Source: Pseudomonadota bacterium (GTDB lineage: Bacteria; Pseudomonadota; Alphaproteobacteria; Rhizobiales; Hyphomicrobiaceae). Taken from it: DNA of 5,650 bases. The DNA lies in assembly GCA_023428365.1 (NCBI GenBank), contig JAEYYQ010000348.1, positions 1-5,650 on the forward strand, written 5' to 3'. Positions 1-5,443 of the stretch are shown piece after piece. Positions within the stretch are counted from its first letter, which is position 1; each line of letters opens with the position of its first letter. A program made the position numbers and the translations under genes. The notes under the pieces were generated by a model. The model saw nothing but the letters and a program-made list of their open reading frames with translations. It was not told where the DNA came from and searched no databases.

Positions 1-566
1 GGCCAAAATAGCCCGGAGTTCAGCGCGAGGGGGACGCAGGGCAGGTTCAAGCCATCGTAGAGAAGGGCCAAGCCTGATTTATAGTCCGGCGGAGCGCCTG
101 GAGCCCGGCGGGTGCCTTCCGGAAAAAGCAGGATTTCGCGTCCATCGGCGGCACGTTCGCGCGCTTCGCGCAGCATCTCGCGTAAGGCGGATGGGCCGGT
201 TTCCCGACGGATCGGGATCATGCCGAACTTGCGCGAGAACCAGCCATAGAACGGGATGCGCATCAGCTCCGCCTTCATGACCAGGGCGGGATCGCGGAAC
301 AGGGGGATCAGCCCGAAGGTATCCCACGCCGACTGATGCTTCGCCGCGACGAGAACTGGACCGGGCGGCAGATTTTCCAGCCCGCGAACCTCAAGACGCG
401 TGCCCACAATAACCTTCAGCCACCAGAGACTTGCCTGTGCGTGCGCCTTGAGCCCCATCATCGCCCAGCGGCGCGGTCCGAACAGCAGCGGACTGCCGAC
501 CAACAGGAACACGGCGGCGTTCAAGTAGAAGACAACCGCGAAGAGCAGGGAGCGCAGCAGCAACAT
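1..566 (-). CDS. plsC: 1-acyl-sn-glycerol-3-phosphate acyltransferase (PlsC/LPLAT family), C-terminus cut by window edge
   Basis: Likely transfers an acyl chain to lysophosphatidic acid to make phosphatidic acid, the precursor of membrane phospholipids, at the inner membrane. I translated 188 codons from the ATG at 566. A hydrophobic N-terminal segment (residues about 2-30) would anchor it to the membrane. The family HX4D catalytic motif is present as HQSAWD (residues 77-82), followed by the FPEGTR substrate-binding motif (148-153) and the start of the late conserved proline block (VPLALNSG, 178-185). Known PlsC proteins are about 240-260 residues, so roughly 50-70 residues lie beyond base 1. 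It is the last visible gene of the minus-strand cluster, 10 bases after the YdcF-like stop, with a GAGGA ribosome site that overlaps that stop. The family call is firm. Exact acyl donor and substrate are inferred from the family. Confidence 0.93.
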   Translation of the reverse strand, partial: MLLLRSLLFAVVFYLNAAVFLLVGSPLLFGPRRWAMMGLKAHAQASLWWLKVIVGTRLEVRGLENLPPGPVLVAAKHQSAWDTFGLIPLFRDPALVMKAELMRIPFYGWFSRKFGMIPIRRETGPSALREMLREARERAADGREILLFPEGTRRAPGAPPDYKSGLALLYDGLNLPCVPLALNSGLFW

Positions 567-573
567 GTGACGA

Positions 574-578
574 TCCTC
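574..578 (-). promoter_or_regulatory. Ribosome binding site of plsC overlapping the upstream stop codon
   Basis: GAGGA lies 7 bases before the plsC ATG. The TGA stop of the YdcF-like gene (579-577) overlaps it, which suggests translational coupling of the two genes. It also supports the ATG at 566 as the plsC start. Confidence 0.65.
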
Positions 579-1263
579 AAGAACGCCCGGGCTGTTGCGG
601 CGTCGATGCGATTTTCGACTCGATGGCACGCGCGAACCGGACCAGCGTGAAGCGGACCGCGGAGGGTAGAAACTTGACGTATTCCGCTGCAAGCACTCGA
701 ATTGTCCCGGGGCTGGTCCACCAGGCACGACCATCGCGATGGCCGGAAGCCACTGCGAATGGAATGAGCCTCACGTTGGGCATGACGCGGCCAAACTCGG
801 CAAGACTGCGTGGCACATGATAATCTGATGTGACGACGATGATGCTCGTGAAGCCATGGGCATCGACCCAGGCGCGTGCTTCTTCGGCGTTTCCAATCGT
901 GTCGCGTGCTTCATAACCAAGGTCCACACAACAATCGAACTGGCGTCGATCGAGCGTCGTCAGGCGGCGCAACTCATCTTCCGTTGCCTGCGGATTGACA
1001 CCTGAAACAAGCAGCCGGCGGCCCTGACCGTCGGCGAGCAACTTTGCGGCGACCTGGATTCGTTGCTGCGTTCCTGTCAGGGCAACGATGCCGTCGGCCT
1101 TGAGCCGGGAGGCACCGGCATCCTGCTTGACGGCATCGACGAATAGGAAAAAGCCGACAGCGAGAAGCGCCATAAGCACGGCAACAGCGGTAAACGACAG
1201 CCGCCAGACGCGCCAAGCGGACCGTGCAGGCAAGTTCTGGGTGTCTGTCGACTCGTGTTTCAC
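577..1263 (-). CDS. Membrane-anchored DUF218/YdcF-like (SanA/ElyC superfamily) protein
   Basis: 228 residues. One transmembrane segment (about 22-43) follows an Arg-bearing N-terminus, so by the positive-inside rule the remaining domain should face the periplasm. The DUF218 fold is recognisable: ADGIVALTG with a following Arg (56-68), LLVSGV (84-89), RDTIGNAEEA (120-129) and VVTSDYHVPRS (143-153). Biochemical activity of the family is not settled. Members such as ElyC and SanA are tied to peptidoglycan or undecaprenyl-carrier metabolism and envelope integrity, which suits its position between ftsX and plsC. A Cys-Cys pair sits at 111-112. The start is a GTG at 1263; no clear Shine-Dalgarno precedes it, and no in-frame ATG or GTG lies further upstream before a stop. 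The family is sure, the function is not. Confidence 0.88.
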   Translation of the reverse strand: MKHESTDTQNLPARSAWRVWRLSFTAVAVLMALLAVGFFLFVDAVKQDAGASRLKADGIVALTGTQQRIQVAAKLLADGQGRRLLVSGVNPQATEDELRRLTTLDRRQFDCCVDLGYEARDTIGNAEEARAWVDAHGFTSIIVVTSDYHVPRSLAEFGRVMPNVRLIPFAVASGHRDGRAWWTSPGTIRVLAAEYVKFLPSAVRFTLVRFARAIESKIASTPQQPGRS

Positions 1264-1446
1264 CAGTTTCTGTTTCTGTCTCAGTCCACAAGCAGGACAG
1301 CTGCCATATCATTCACAGCCAACAACGTCACTGCCATGAGACGTATTAAACGTGGAACGGTACGCGCGGGTTACAAAGTAAAGTTCGCTGCACTGCGAAA
1401 CGGGTGGTTATCCCAATGCTTTGGTCAGCACAGCCCTCAGACCAAG
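1264..1446. other. Intergenic gap between ftsX and the YdcF-like gene
   Basis: 183 bases without a supported gene. It holds a possible stem-loop just after the ftsX stop (1421-1445), a short perfect dyad TTCGC/GCGAA at 1384-1399, and an A-rich direct repeat (GAAACA type, minus strand) directly before the GTG start at 1263. I found no convincing -35/-10 pair on the minus strand, so whether ydcF-plsC has its own promoter or is read from ftsEX is open. Confidence 0.5.
1421..1445 (-). terminator. Weak stem-loop directly after the ftsX stop
   Basis: Six-base perfect arms TTGGTC (1421-1426) and GACCAA (1440-1445) with a 13-base loop, starting 2 bases after the ftsX stop. There is no T-run after it on the minus strand, so it could be an attenuating or RNA-stabilising hairpin rather than a true terminator, or chance. 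Confidence 0.25.
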
Positions 1447-2550
1447 CTACTGACGGGCGTGCAGGATGCGATACACGCCGAAGCGCGATGTGAGCATGCA
1501 CAGGCCTGCAATCACAGCAACGACGAAGCCCAGGAGAACATAGCCGGCTGTATCGAGCGAGCCGGTTCCGACGAGACGGCGCATCTCGGCGAGAGTGACG
1601 GTTCCGCCGCCAAGCAACACCATCACGGGCGGCATGAGGAAGAAGACGCCCATCGCCGATATAGCACCGACTAGGCCGGCGCGGATCCCGAGCGACAGGA
1701 AGTGGCGCTCGAACTCGCGTGCGATGAAGCGGTCGGTCGCGCCAACGAAATGCAGCACCTCGACGATTTCGCGGTTGGACGCCATTGCGCTGCGCGTTGC
1801 CGAGACGATGATGGCCGTGGTTGCCGAGGCGACGAGAACCAGGAAGGCGAGGCCACCGAGCGCAAACGAACGCGTTACGGTGCGAATTTGCTGCTGCCAA
1901 TGACGGTGGTCGTCGAGCGTCACGCCCTTGAATTGCTTAGCAAGTCCAGCTCGCATGGTTTCAAGATCCGGCGGTTGGAAACGATCCAGCTCCAGAGCTA
2001 CCAGACGCGGCACCGGCAAGGAGCTGAGGGTTTCCGATTGTCCAAGCCAGGGTTCCAGGAGAGCCGCCGATTCTGAAACACTGAGCGCACGCGCACCACG
2101 GATACCGGGTTGTTGGACCAGGTAGGCCACGACCTCAGCCGCGGCCCTGTCGGAATCGGGCTTATCGATTGTCTCGACCTGCACCGTGACTTCGCTGGCA
2201 ATATCGCGCAGCCATGCGGAAGCTGACTGGTTCATCATGTAAACTGCGCCGGCCGTAAGGCAGGCGAAGAAGCACATGATCGAGACAACCAATGTTAGCG
2301 ACCGGCCTGTGACCGAACCGGGAGGAACGATCGGGGTGTTGACCGGCTCCTTCTTCGCAACGGCCGGACGCGTCGGCGCCGCAAGATCGGGGCGGTAGGT
2401 TTGTGTCGGCGGCGCAGTGTCGTAGTCGTAGTCGGGTCCGGCGCGCGGCGGGCCGGTCACGGGGTCCGCATAGGTATCGTAGCCATACTCGTTGTCGCGA
2501 GCATGTTGCGGCGAATGCCTGAGCGGTGGCCTGTCATAGGATCCTGACAT
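1447..2550 (-). CDS. ftsX: Cell division protein FtsX (ABC-like permease subunit)
   Basis: Inner-membrane partner of FtsE. In known systems the FtsEX complex sits at the divisome and activates peptidoglycan hydrolases through their regulators. The 367 residues show the FtsX plan: cytoplasmic N-terminus (1-83), TM1 (about 84-106), a large periplasmic loop (107-227), TM2 (228-252), a cytoplasmic loop with REIVEVLHFVGATDRFIARE (260-279) that matches the conserved FtsE-contact region, TM3 (about 288-315) and TM4 (336-356). The N-terminal tail is long, Pro-rich and Tyr/Asp-rich (YGYDTYADP at 22-30, DYDYD at 40-44), which makes the protein longer than E. coli FtsX in that region only in composition, not in fold. 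The ATG at 2550 lies inside the ftsE 3' end, giving a 17-base overlap and likely coupled translation. Confidence 0.93.
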   Translation of the reverse strand: MSGSYDRPPLRHSPQHARDNEYGYDTYADPVTGPPRAGPDYDYDTAPPTQTYRPDLAAPTRPAVAKKEPVNTPIVPPGSVTGRSLTLVVSIMCFFACLTAGAVYMMNQSASAWLRDIASEVTVQVETIDKPDSDRAAAEVVAYLVQQPGIRGARALSVSESAALLEPWLGQSETLSSLPVPRLVALELDRFQPPDLETMRAGLAKQFKGVTLDDHRHWQQQIRTVTRSFALGGLAFLVLVASATTAIIVSATRSAMASNREIVEVLHFVGATDRFIAREFERHFLSLGIRAGLVGAISAMGVFFLMPPVMVLLGGGTVTLAEMRRLVGTGSLDTAGYVLLGFVVAVIAGLCMLTSRFGVYRILHARQ

Positions 2551-3190
2551 GACCCTCGTGCAGCTCCAGACGCGGCGCCTTGAACTGCCGCATCAATTGA
2601 TGATCGTGGGTCGCGATGACGACCGACGTGCCAAGCCGGTTCAGTTCGATGAACAGACGCAGCAGGCGGCGTGCCATCTGCGGGTCGACGTTACCTGTCG
2701 GCTCGTCGGCAAGCAGGAGTTCCGGTTTGCCGATGACAGCGCGGGCGATGGCGGCGCGCTGTTTTTCACCGCCCGACAGGACCGACGGAAACGCGTGCAT
2801 GCGTTCGCCGAGCCCGACCCACTGCAGGAGATCTGTTACGTCTTCCTTGTATTCGGAGATGCGCTTGCCGACTACGCGCAGCGGCAAGGCGACGTTTTCC
2901 CAGGTTGTCAGGTGGTCGAGAAGGCGGAAGTCCTGGAAAACAATGCCAATGCGGCGACGCAATTGAGCACGGCGTGCCGGGGTCACACGTCCGACATCCT
3001 GATCGAAAATATGGAGCTGGCCGCGGCTTGGCGTCAGCGACAGGAACAACATGCGCAGCAACGAGCTTTTGCCCGCGCCGGACGGTCCGGTCAGAAAGTG
3101 GAATGAACCGGGTTTGAGATGAAAGTTCACCTCGCGCAGGACCTCCGGTCCGCGCCCGTATCTCAATCCGACATTTTGCAGACGTATCAC
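2534..3190 (-). CDS. ftsE: Cell division ATP-binding protein FtsE
   Basis: Cytoplasmic ATPase of the FtsEX complex. All ABC motifs are intact in the 218-residue product: Walker A GPSGAGKSS (35-43), Q-loop Gln86 in VFQDFRLL, signature LSGGEKQR (138-145), Walker B LLLADEP (158-164) and switch His195 in IATHD. I chose the GTG at 3190: it yields the typical FtsE opening (V/M-IRLQNVGLRYG), the usual length, and has GAGG 6 bases upstream. An in-frame ATG at 3349 would add 53 Arg-rich residues not seen in FtsE and would start upstream of the best promoter candidate, so I regard that extension as non-coding. First gene of the minus-strand cluster, overlapping ftsX. Confidence 0.95.
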   Translation of the reverse strand: MIRLQNVGLRYGRGPEVLREVNFHLKPGSFHFLTGPSGAGKSSLLRMLFLSLTPSRGQLHIFDQDVGRVTPARRAQLRRRIGIVFQDFRLLDHLTTWENVALPLRVVGKRISEYKEDVTDLLQWVGLGERMHAFPSVLSGGEKQRAAIARAVIGKPELLLADEPTGNVDPQMARRLLRLFIELNRLGTSVVIATHDHQLMRQFKAPRLELHEGHVRIL

Positions 3191-3196
3191 TGCCCG

Positions 3197-3200
3197 CCTC
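3197..3200 (-). promoter_or_regulatory. Ribosome binding site that decides the ftsE start
   Basis: GAGG on the minus strand, 6 bases before the GTG at 3190. Good spacing here favours the short FtsE start over the far-upstream in-frame ATG. Confidence 0.6.
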
Positions 3201-3218
3201 GAAGCTCCCTCGACTCCC

Positions 3219-3247
3219 CTTATGCGGGAAGTGCGGAATACGATCAA
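3219..3247 (-). promoter_or_regulatory. Candidate sigma70-type promoter for ftsEX
   Basis: On the minus strand, TTGATC (3247-3242) and CATAAG (3224-3219) are separated by exactly 17 bases. Each matches the consensus hexamer at four of six positions. Start of transcription would fall near 3212, giving a leader of about 20 bases that includes the ftsE ribosome site. Predicted from pattern only. Confidence 0.4.
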
Positions 3248-3386
3248 TCGCAGGATTGTGGCGGGCTCGTGTGCTGGGGACAACGTTGAGGGCATACGTC
3301 GCGGAACAGATTGATCTCGGCGGAACTTACCGTCACGCTTCTTTGCCATCCTAAGCCGTGCGACGACGTTCTCGACCCCCGCTTGC

Positions 3387-3415
3387 TTGCGCCGAGGGTG
3401 TCGATCAGTCGATAT
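3387..3415 (+). promoter_or_regulatory. Weak candidate promoter for hpt
   Basis: TTGCGC (3387-3392) and CGATAT (3410-3415) with a 17-base spacer, about 40 bases before the hpt ATG. The -35 TTGC core suits alphaproteobacterial promoters, but the match is modest and other placements are possible. Confidence 0.25.
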
Positions 3416-3446
3416 GTTAGGTTGCGTTTCGTTGAATTGGTTCGAC

Positions 3447-3452
3447 AGGAGG
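3447..3452 (+). promoter_or_regulatory. Strong ribosome binding site of hpt
   Basis: Perfect AGGAGG, 4 bases before the ATG at 3457. It fixes the hpt start and predicts efficient translation, in contrast to the YdcF-like gene, which has no visible site. Confidence 0.7.
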
Positions 3453-3456
3453 CTCG

Positions 3457-4005
3457 ATGAGCCACAGCAATAATGACGATGGCCACGTTGAGGTCGTGTT
3501 CTCTCCGGAGCAGATTGCCGACCGGATTGACGCGATCGCCAAGCGCATCGCGGCTGCCGGGCTCGAGCGTCTCCTGGTGGTTGCCATTCTCAAAGGCAGC
3601 TTCGTGTTTGCATCGGACCTGATCCGGGCCCTGCATCGCGCCGGGGTGAGCCCGGAAGTCGATTTCATCTCCCTGTCGAGCTATCGTAAGAGCACGAAAT
3701 CATCGGGCGTTGTCGAAATCCTGCGCGACATCGAAATGGAGGTCGACGGTCGCAACGTCCTGCTTGTCGACGATATTCTCGAGTCCGGCCGCACCTTGGC
3801 GTTCGCTAAGGATCTCGTCAGTGCCCGCGGTGCTCAGCGGGTCATGACCTGCGTACTGCTGGATAAGCCGGTCGAGCGTGCAGTCCGGGTCACGGCTGAT
3901 TTTGCCGCATTCGAATGCCCTGATGTGTTCGTGGTGGGCTATGGAATGGATCTGGCGCATCGCTATCGCGAGCTGCCGTTCGTGGGACAACTCGTGAAGC
4001 CGTGA
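3457..4005 (+). CDS. hpt: Hypoxanthine phosphoribosyltransferase
   Basis: Purine salvage in the cytoplasm: joins hypoxanthine (often also guanine) to PRPP, giving IMP or GMP and pyrophosphate. The 182-residue product has the type I phosphoribosyltransferase signature: LKGS loop (45-48), flexible catalytic-loop segment around SLSSY (72-76), PRPP-binding VLLVDDILESGRTL (101-114), the DKP base-contact region (136-138), DVFVVGYGMD (156-165) and RELPFVG (171-177). Length matches bacterial Hpt (about 180 residues). ATG at 3457 with AGGAGG just upstream. Transcribed away from ftsE; the response regulator starts 30 bases after its stop, so the two are probably one transcript. Preference between hypoxanthine and guanine cannot be read from the sequence. 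Confidence 0.95.
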   Translation: MSHSNNDDGHVEVVFSPEQIADRIDAIAKRIAAAGLERLLVVAILKGSFVFASDLIRALHRAGVSPEVDFISLSSYRKSTKSSGVVEILRDIEMEVDGRNVLLVDDILESGRTLAFAKDLVSARGAQRVMTCVLLDKPVERAVRVTADFAAFECPDVFVVGYGMDLAHRYRELPFVGQLVKP

Positions 4006-4035
4006 AATCGGGGCTGATAGCCGGAGGGTTCGAAT

Positions 4036-4398
4036 ATGGCGCGCATCCTGCTTGCAGACGATGATCCCGCAGCTTTGACCTTGGTCGGCCGCGCCCTGTC
4101 GGCGGAGGGGCATCAAGTTGTCAGCTGTTCCGATGGGCACGAGGCGCTGCAGCATCTTTCGTCGGCTGCCGATTCGTTCGATCTGCTGGTCAGCGACGTC
4201 GAGATGCCGGGAATGGATGGCATTGAGCTGGCACAACAGGCCGTCGCAATGGCCCCACGTTTGCGCATCCTGCTGATGTCGGGCTTCGCCGGAGGAAGCG
4301 ACAGGATTACATCTTTGAAGCTTCCATCGGCTGGTTTCGTCAGCAAGCCGCTGTCGCTTGATCAGATCCGGAGCGCCGTACGCAAGGCGCTCGCCTAG
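4036..4398 (+). CDS. Single-domain response regulator (receiver only, CpdR-like)
   Basis: The 120 residues are a CheY-type receiver with nothing after it. Acidic pocket Asp8-Asp9-Asp10, phosphoacceptor Asp54 in LLVSDVEMPGMDGIEL, the conserved Ser82 in MSGFAGG and Lys104 in SKPL are all present, so it should accept a phosphoryl group. With no DNA-binding or enzyme domain it must act by protein contact or as a phosphate sink. The opening MARILLADDD and the MPGMDGIELA block resemble alphaproteobacterial CpdR, the receiver that primes ClpXP for cell-cycle proteolysis. The region from 88 to 101 differs from CpdR as I remember it, so I leave the symbol blank. GGAGG sits 8 bases before the ATG. No histidine kinase or phosphotransferase is in the window. 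Confidence 0.93.
   Translation: MARILLADDDPAALTLVGRALSAEGHQVVSCSDGHEALQHLSSAADSFDLLVSDVEMPGMDGIELAQQAVAMAPRLRILLMSGFAGGSDRITSLKLPSAGFVSKPLSLDQIRSAVRKALA
4371..4392. terminator. GC-rich hairpin shared by two convergent gene ends
   Basis: Perfect 7-base arms GAGCGCC (4371-4377) and GGCGCTC (4386-4392) with an 8-base loop. It lies in the last codons of the response regulator and 9 bases past the transporter stop on the other strand. With only 3 bases between the two stops, it is the best placed candidate 3'-end structure for both. Neither strand has a T-run after it, so activity as an intrinsic terminator is uncertain. Confidence 0.35.
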
Positions 4399-4401
4399 GT
4401 A

Positions 4402-5313
4402 TCAGGAAACCTTCCGGATCTGGGTTCGTATCCGCATGCGTTCGCGGTGCAGCGTATAGAGGCCGGCGCCGATAAGTACTGCGATCCCGAGAAATGTAAT
4501 GCTGTCGGGGATTTCGCCGAAGACAAGGTATCCGCCGATGACCGCGAACAGCAGGATCGTGTAGCGGAATGGCGCGACGACGGCGATTTCGCCCGTGCGC
4601 AACGCCACGATGATCGCATAATTGCCGATAAACACGCCGACGCCCGACATGAGCATGAGGAACAGCAACTCGTTCGAGGGCATGACCCAGGTCTCGAACG
4701 GCATCAATACCAGTCCCCCAACCGAGACGGCGATCGCCGTAAATAGCGACAGCAGCAAAACAGGAAATCGGACGCCCATATGACGGGTGATCAGATCTCG
4801 TGCGGTGACGGAGAGAACCGAGGCGAGAACGAATAGTGCGGCCCAGTCGAAAGCGCTGCTGCCGGGCCGGATGATGATGACGACGCCGAGCATCCCCACG
4901 AGCAGCGCCATCCATCGCCGCCAACCGACGGCCTCTCCCAGAAACAGGGCAGCGCCGGCTGTCAGGGCCAGCGGCGTGAACTGCGCAATGGCGCTGACTT
5001 CGGCAAACGGCAAACGAACGACGGCGAGGAAGAAGAAGAGGTTCGCGCCAATGTCTCCGAGGCAGCGGAGGATCATGAGTGGGGAGACGGCTTTCCAGGC
5101 GCTTTTCAGAGCACCAGTGAACGCGGCGACCGCAGCGATCATGATGGCGGCGGAGAAGCCACGCAGGAAAAGCAATTCGCCGATGGGGAGGTCTCTGCCT
5201 GCATACTTGACGATCAGGTCCGAAACCACGAACGCGGCCATGGAGATGACCATCGCCAGGATGCCGCGCACATTATCGCTTCCGGTCGGAGCCGGATTGG
5301 GAAGCAACGGCAT
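4402..5313 (-). CDS. EamA/DMT-superfamily transporter (RhaT/YdcZ-like permease)
   Basis: Inner-membrane permease of 303 residues with about ten hydrophobic helices in two EamA repeats (roughly 17-149 and 157-288). Each repeat ends with the typical Gly-Glu motif: LFLGEAVGWRRW (123-134) in the first, YLVFGEIPDS (262-271) in the second. The C-terminal tail is basic (RERMRIRTQIRK), as expected for the cytoplasmic side. Family members export amino acids, nucleosides or other metabolites, but the substrate cannot be told from sequence. The ATG at 5313 gives a normal family opening; GGAGG occurs 14 bases upstream, a long spacing, and no better in-frame start exists before the stop at 5374-5376. It converges on the response regulator and lies downstream of metA on the same strand, which is not enough to assign a methionine-related role. 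Confidence 0.9.
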   Translation of the reverse strand: MPLLPNPAPTGSDNVRGILAMVISMAAFVVSDLIVKYAGRDLPIGELLFLRGFSAAIMIAAVAAFTGALKSAWKAVSPLMILRCLGDIGANLFFFLAVVRLPFAEVSAIAQFTPLALTAGAALFLGEAVGWRRWMALLVGMLGVVIIIRPGSSAFDWAALFVLASVLSVTARDLITRHMGVRFPVLLLSLFTAIAVSVGGLVLMPFETWVMPSNELLFLMLMSGVGVFIGNYAIIVALRTGEIAVVAPFRYTILLFAVIGGYLVFGEIPDSITFLGIAVLIGAGLYTLHRERMRIRTQIRKVS

Positions 5314-5443
5314 AGGAGCGGGATCAGCCTCCGAGACGAACGCGGCCTTGTCTGAATTCCCGGCCGCTTGACGTCACTATCACACCGCCCATTGCCATGG
5401 GAAAGGCTTTGACAGCAGATCCCGCCCGCGAATTTCAAATGGC
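5314..5443. other. Intergenic region between metA and the DMT transporter
   Basis: 130 bases without a gene. It holds a possible stem-loop with 6-base arms GCGGCC/GGCCGC (5342-5367), a small dyad CCCAT/ATGGG (5388-5401) and the palindrome TGACGTCA (5369-5376). None has a T-run or a recognised regulator assigned. I found no good minus-strand promoter for the transporter, so it may be read from metA or from a non-consensus promoter. Confidence 0.45.
5342..5367 (-). terminator. Possible hairpin downstream of metA
   Basis: Perfect arms GCGGCC (5342-5347) and GGCCGC (5362-5367) with a 14-base loop, about 76 bases past the metA stop. The long loop and the absence of a T-tract make it a weak candidate for the metA 3' end. 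Confidence 0.2.

Larger units (their letters stand above)
3191..3456. other. Divergent intergenic region between ftsE and hpt
   Basis: 266 bases with no supported gene. It must hold promoters for both the ftsEX cluster and hpt. The minus-strand reading frame that crosses it is only an upstream extension of ftsE without family support. Candidate promoters are listed separately. A dyad CAATC/GATTG (3245-3258, 4-base loop) overlaps the ftsE -35 candidate, and a GACTC (GANTC) site lies at 3212-3216. Confidence 0.6.

Noticed and set aside
1281..1337. 18-residue minus-strand mini-ORF (MAVTLLAVNDMAAVLLVD) upstream of the YdcF-like gene
   Set aside because: Could be a leader peptide, but it has no ribosome site and such short frames are expected by chance.
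1255..1674. 139-codon plus-strand open frame spanning the ftsX-ydcF gap
   Set aside because: Half of it is antisense to the ftsX C-terminus; no ribosome site or family motif.
2419..2436. Short tandem repeat of the GTAGTC unit
   Set aside because: It simply encodes the Tyr-Asp repeat of the FtsX tail; too short to treat as a separate repeat element.
2549..3106. 185-codon plus-strand open frame antisense to ftsE
   Set aside because: Exactly opposite a fully conserved ABC ATPase; its translation shows no domain and reflects the GC-rich codon use of ftsE.
3700..4236. 178-codon minus-strand open frame across hpt and the response regulator
   Set aside because: Overlaps two well-supported genes including their stop, gap and start, and has no recognisable protein features.
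4787..5371. 194-codon plus-strand open frame opposite the DMT transporter
   Set aside because: Arg/Ala/Thr-rich composition typical of an antisense shadow; the transporter frame has clear helices and EamA motifs.
5369..5376. TGACGTCA palindrome as a regulator site
   Set aside because: An isolated 8-base palindrome with no second copy and no regulator I can name for it; noted only in the intergenic entry.
5409..5437. Perfect TTGACA on the plus strand at 5409-5414 as a promoter antisense to metA
   Set aside because: No acceptable -10 hexamer at 16-18 bases, and no plus-strand gene follows.
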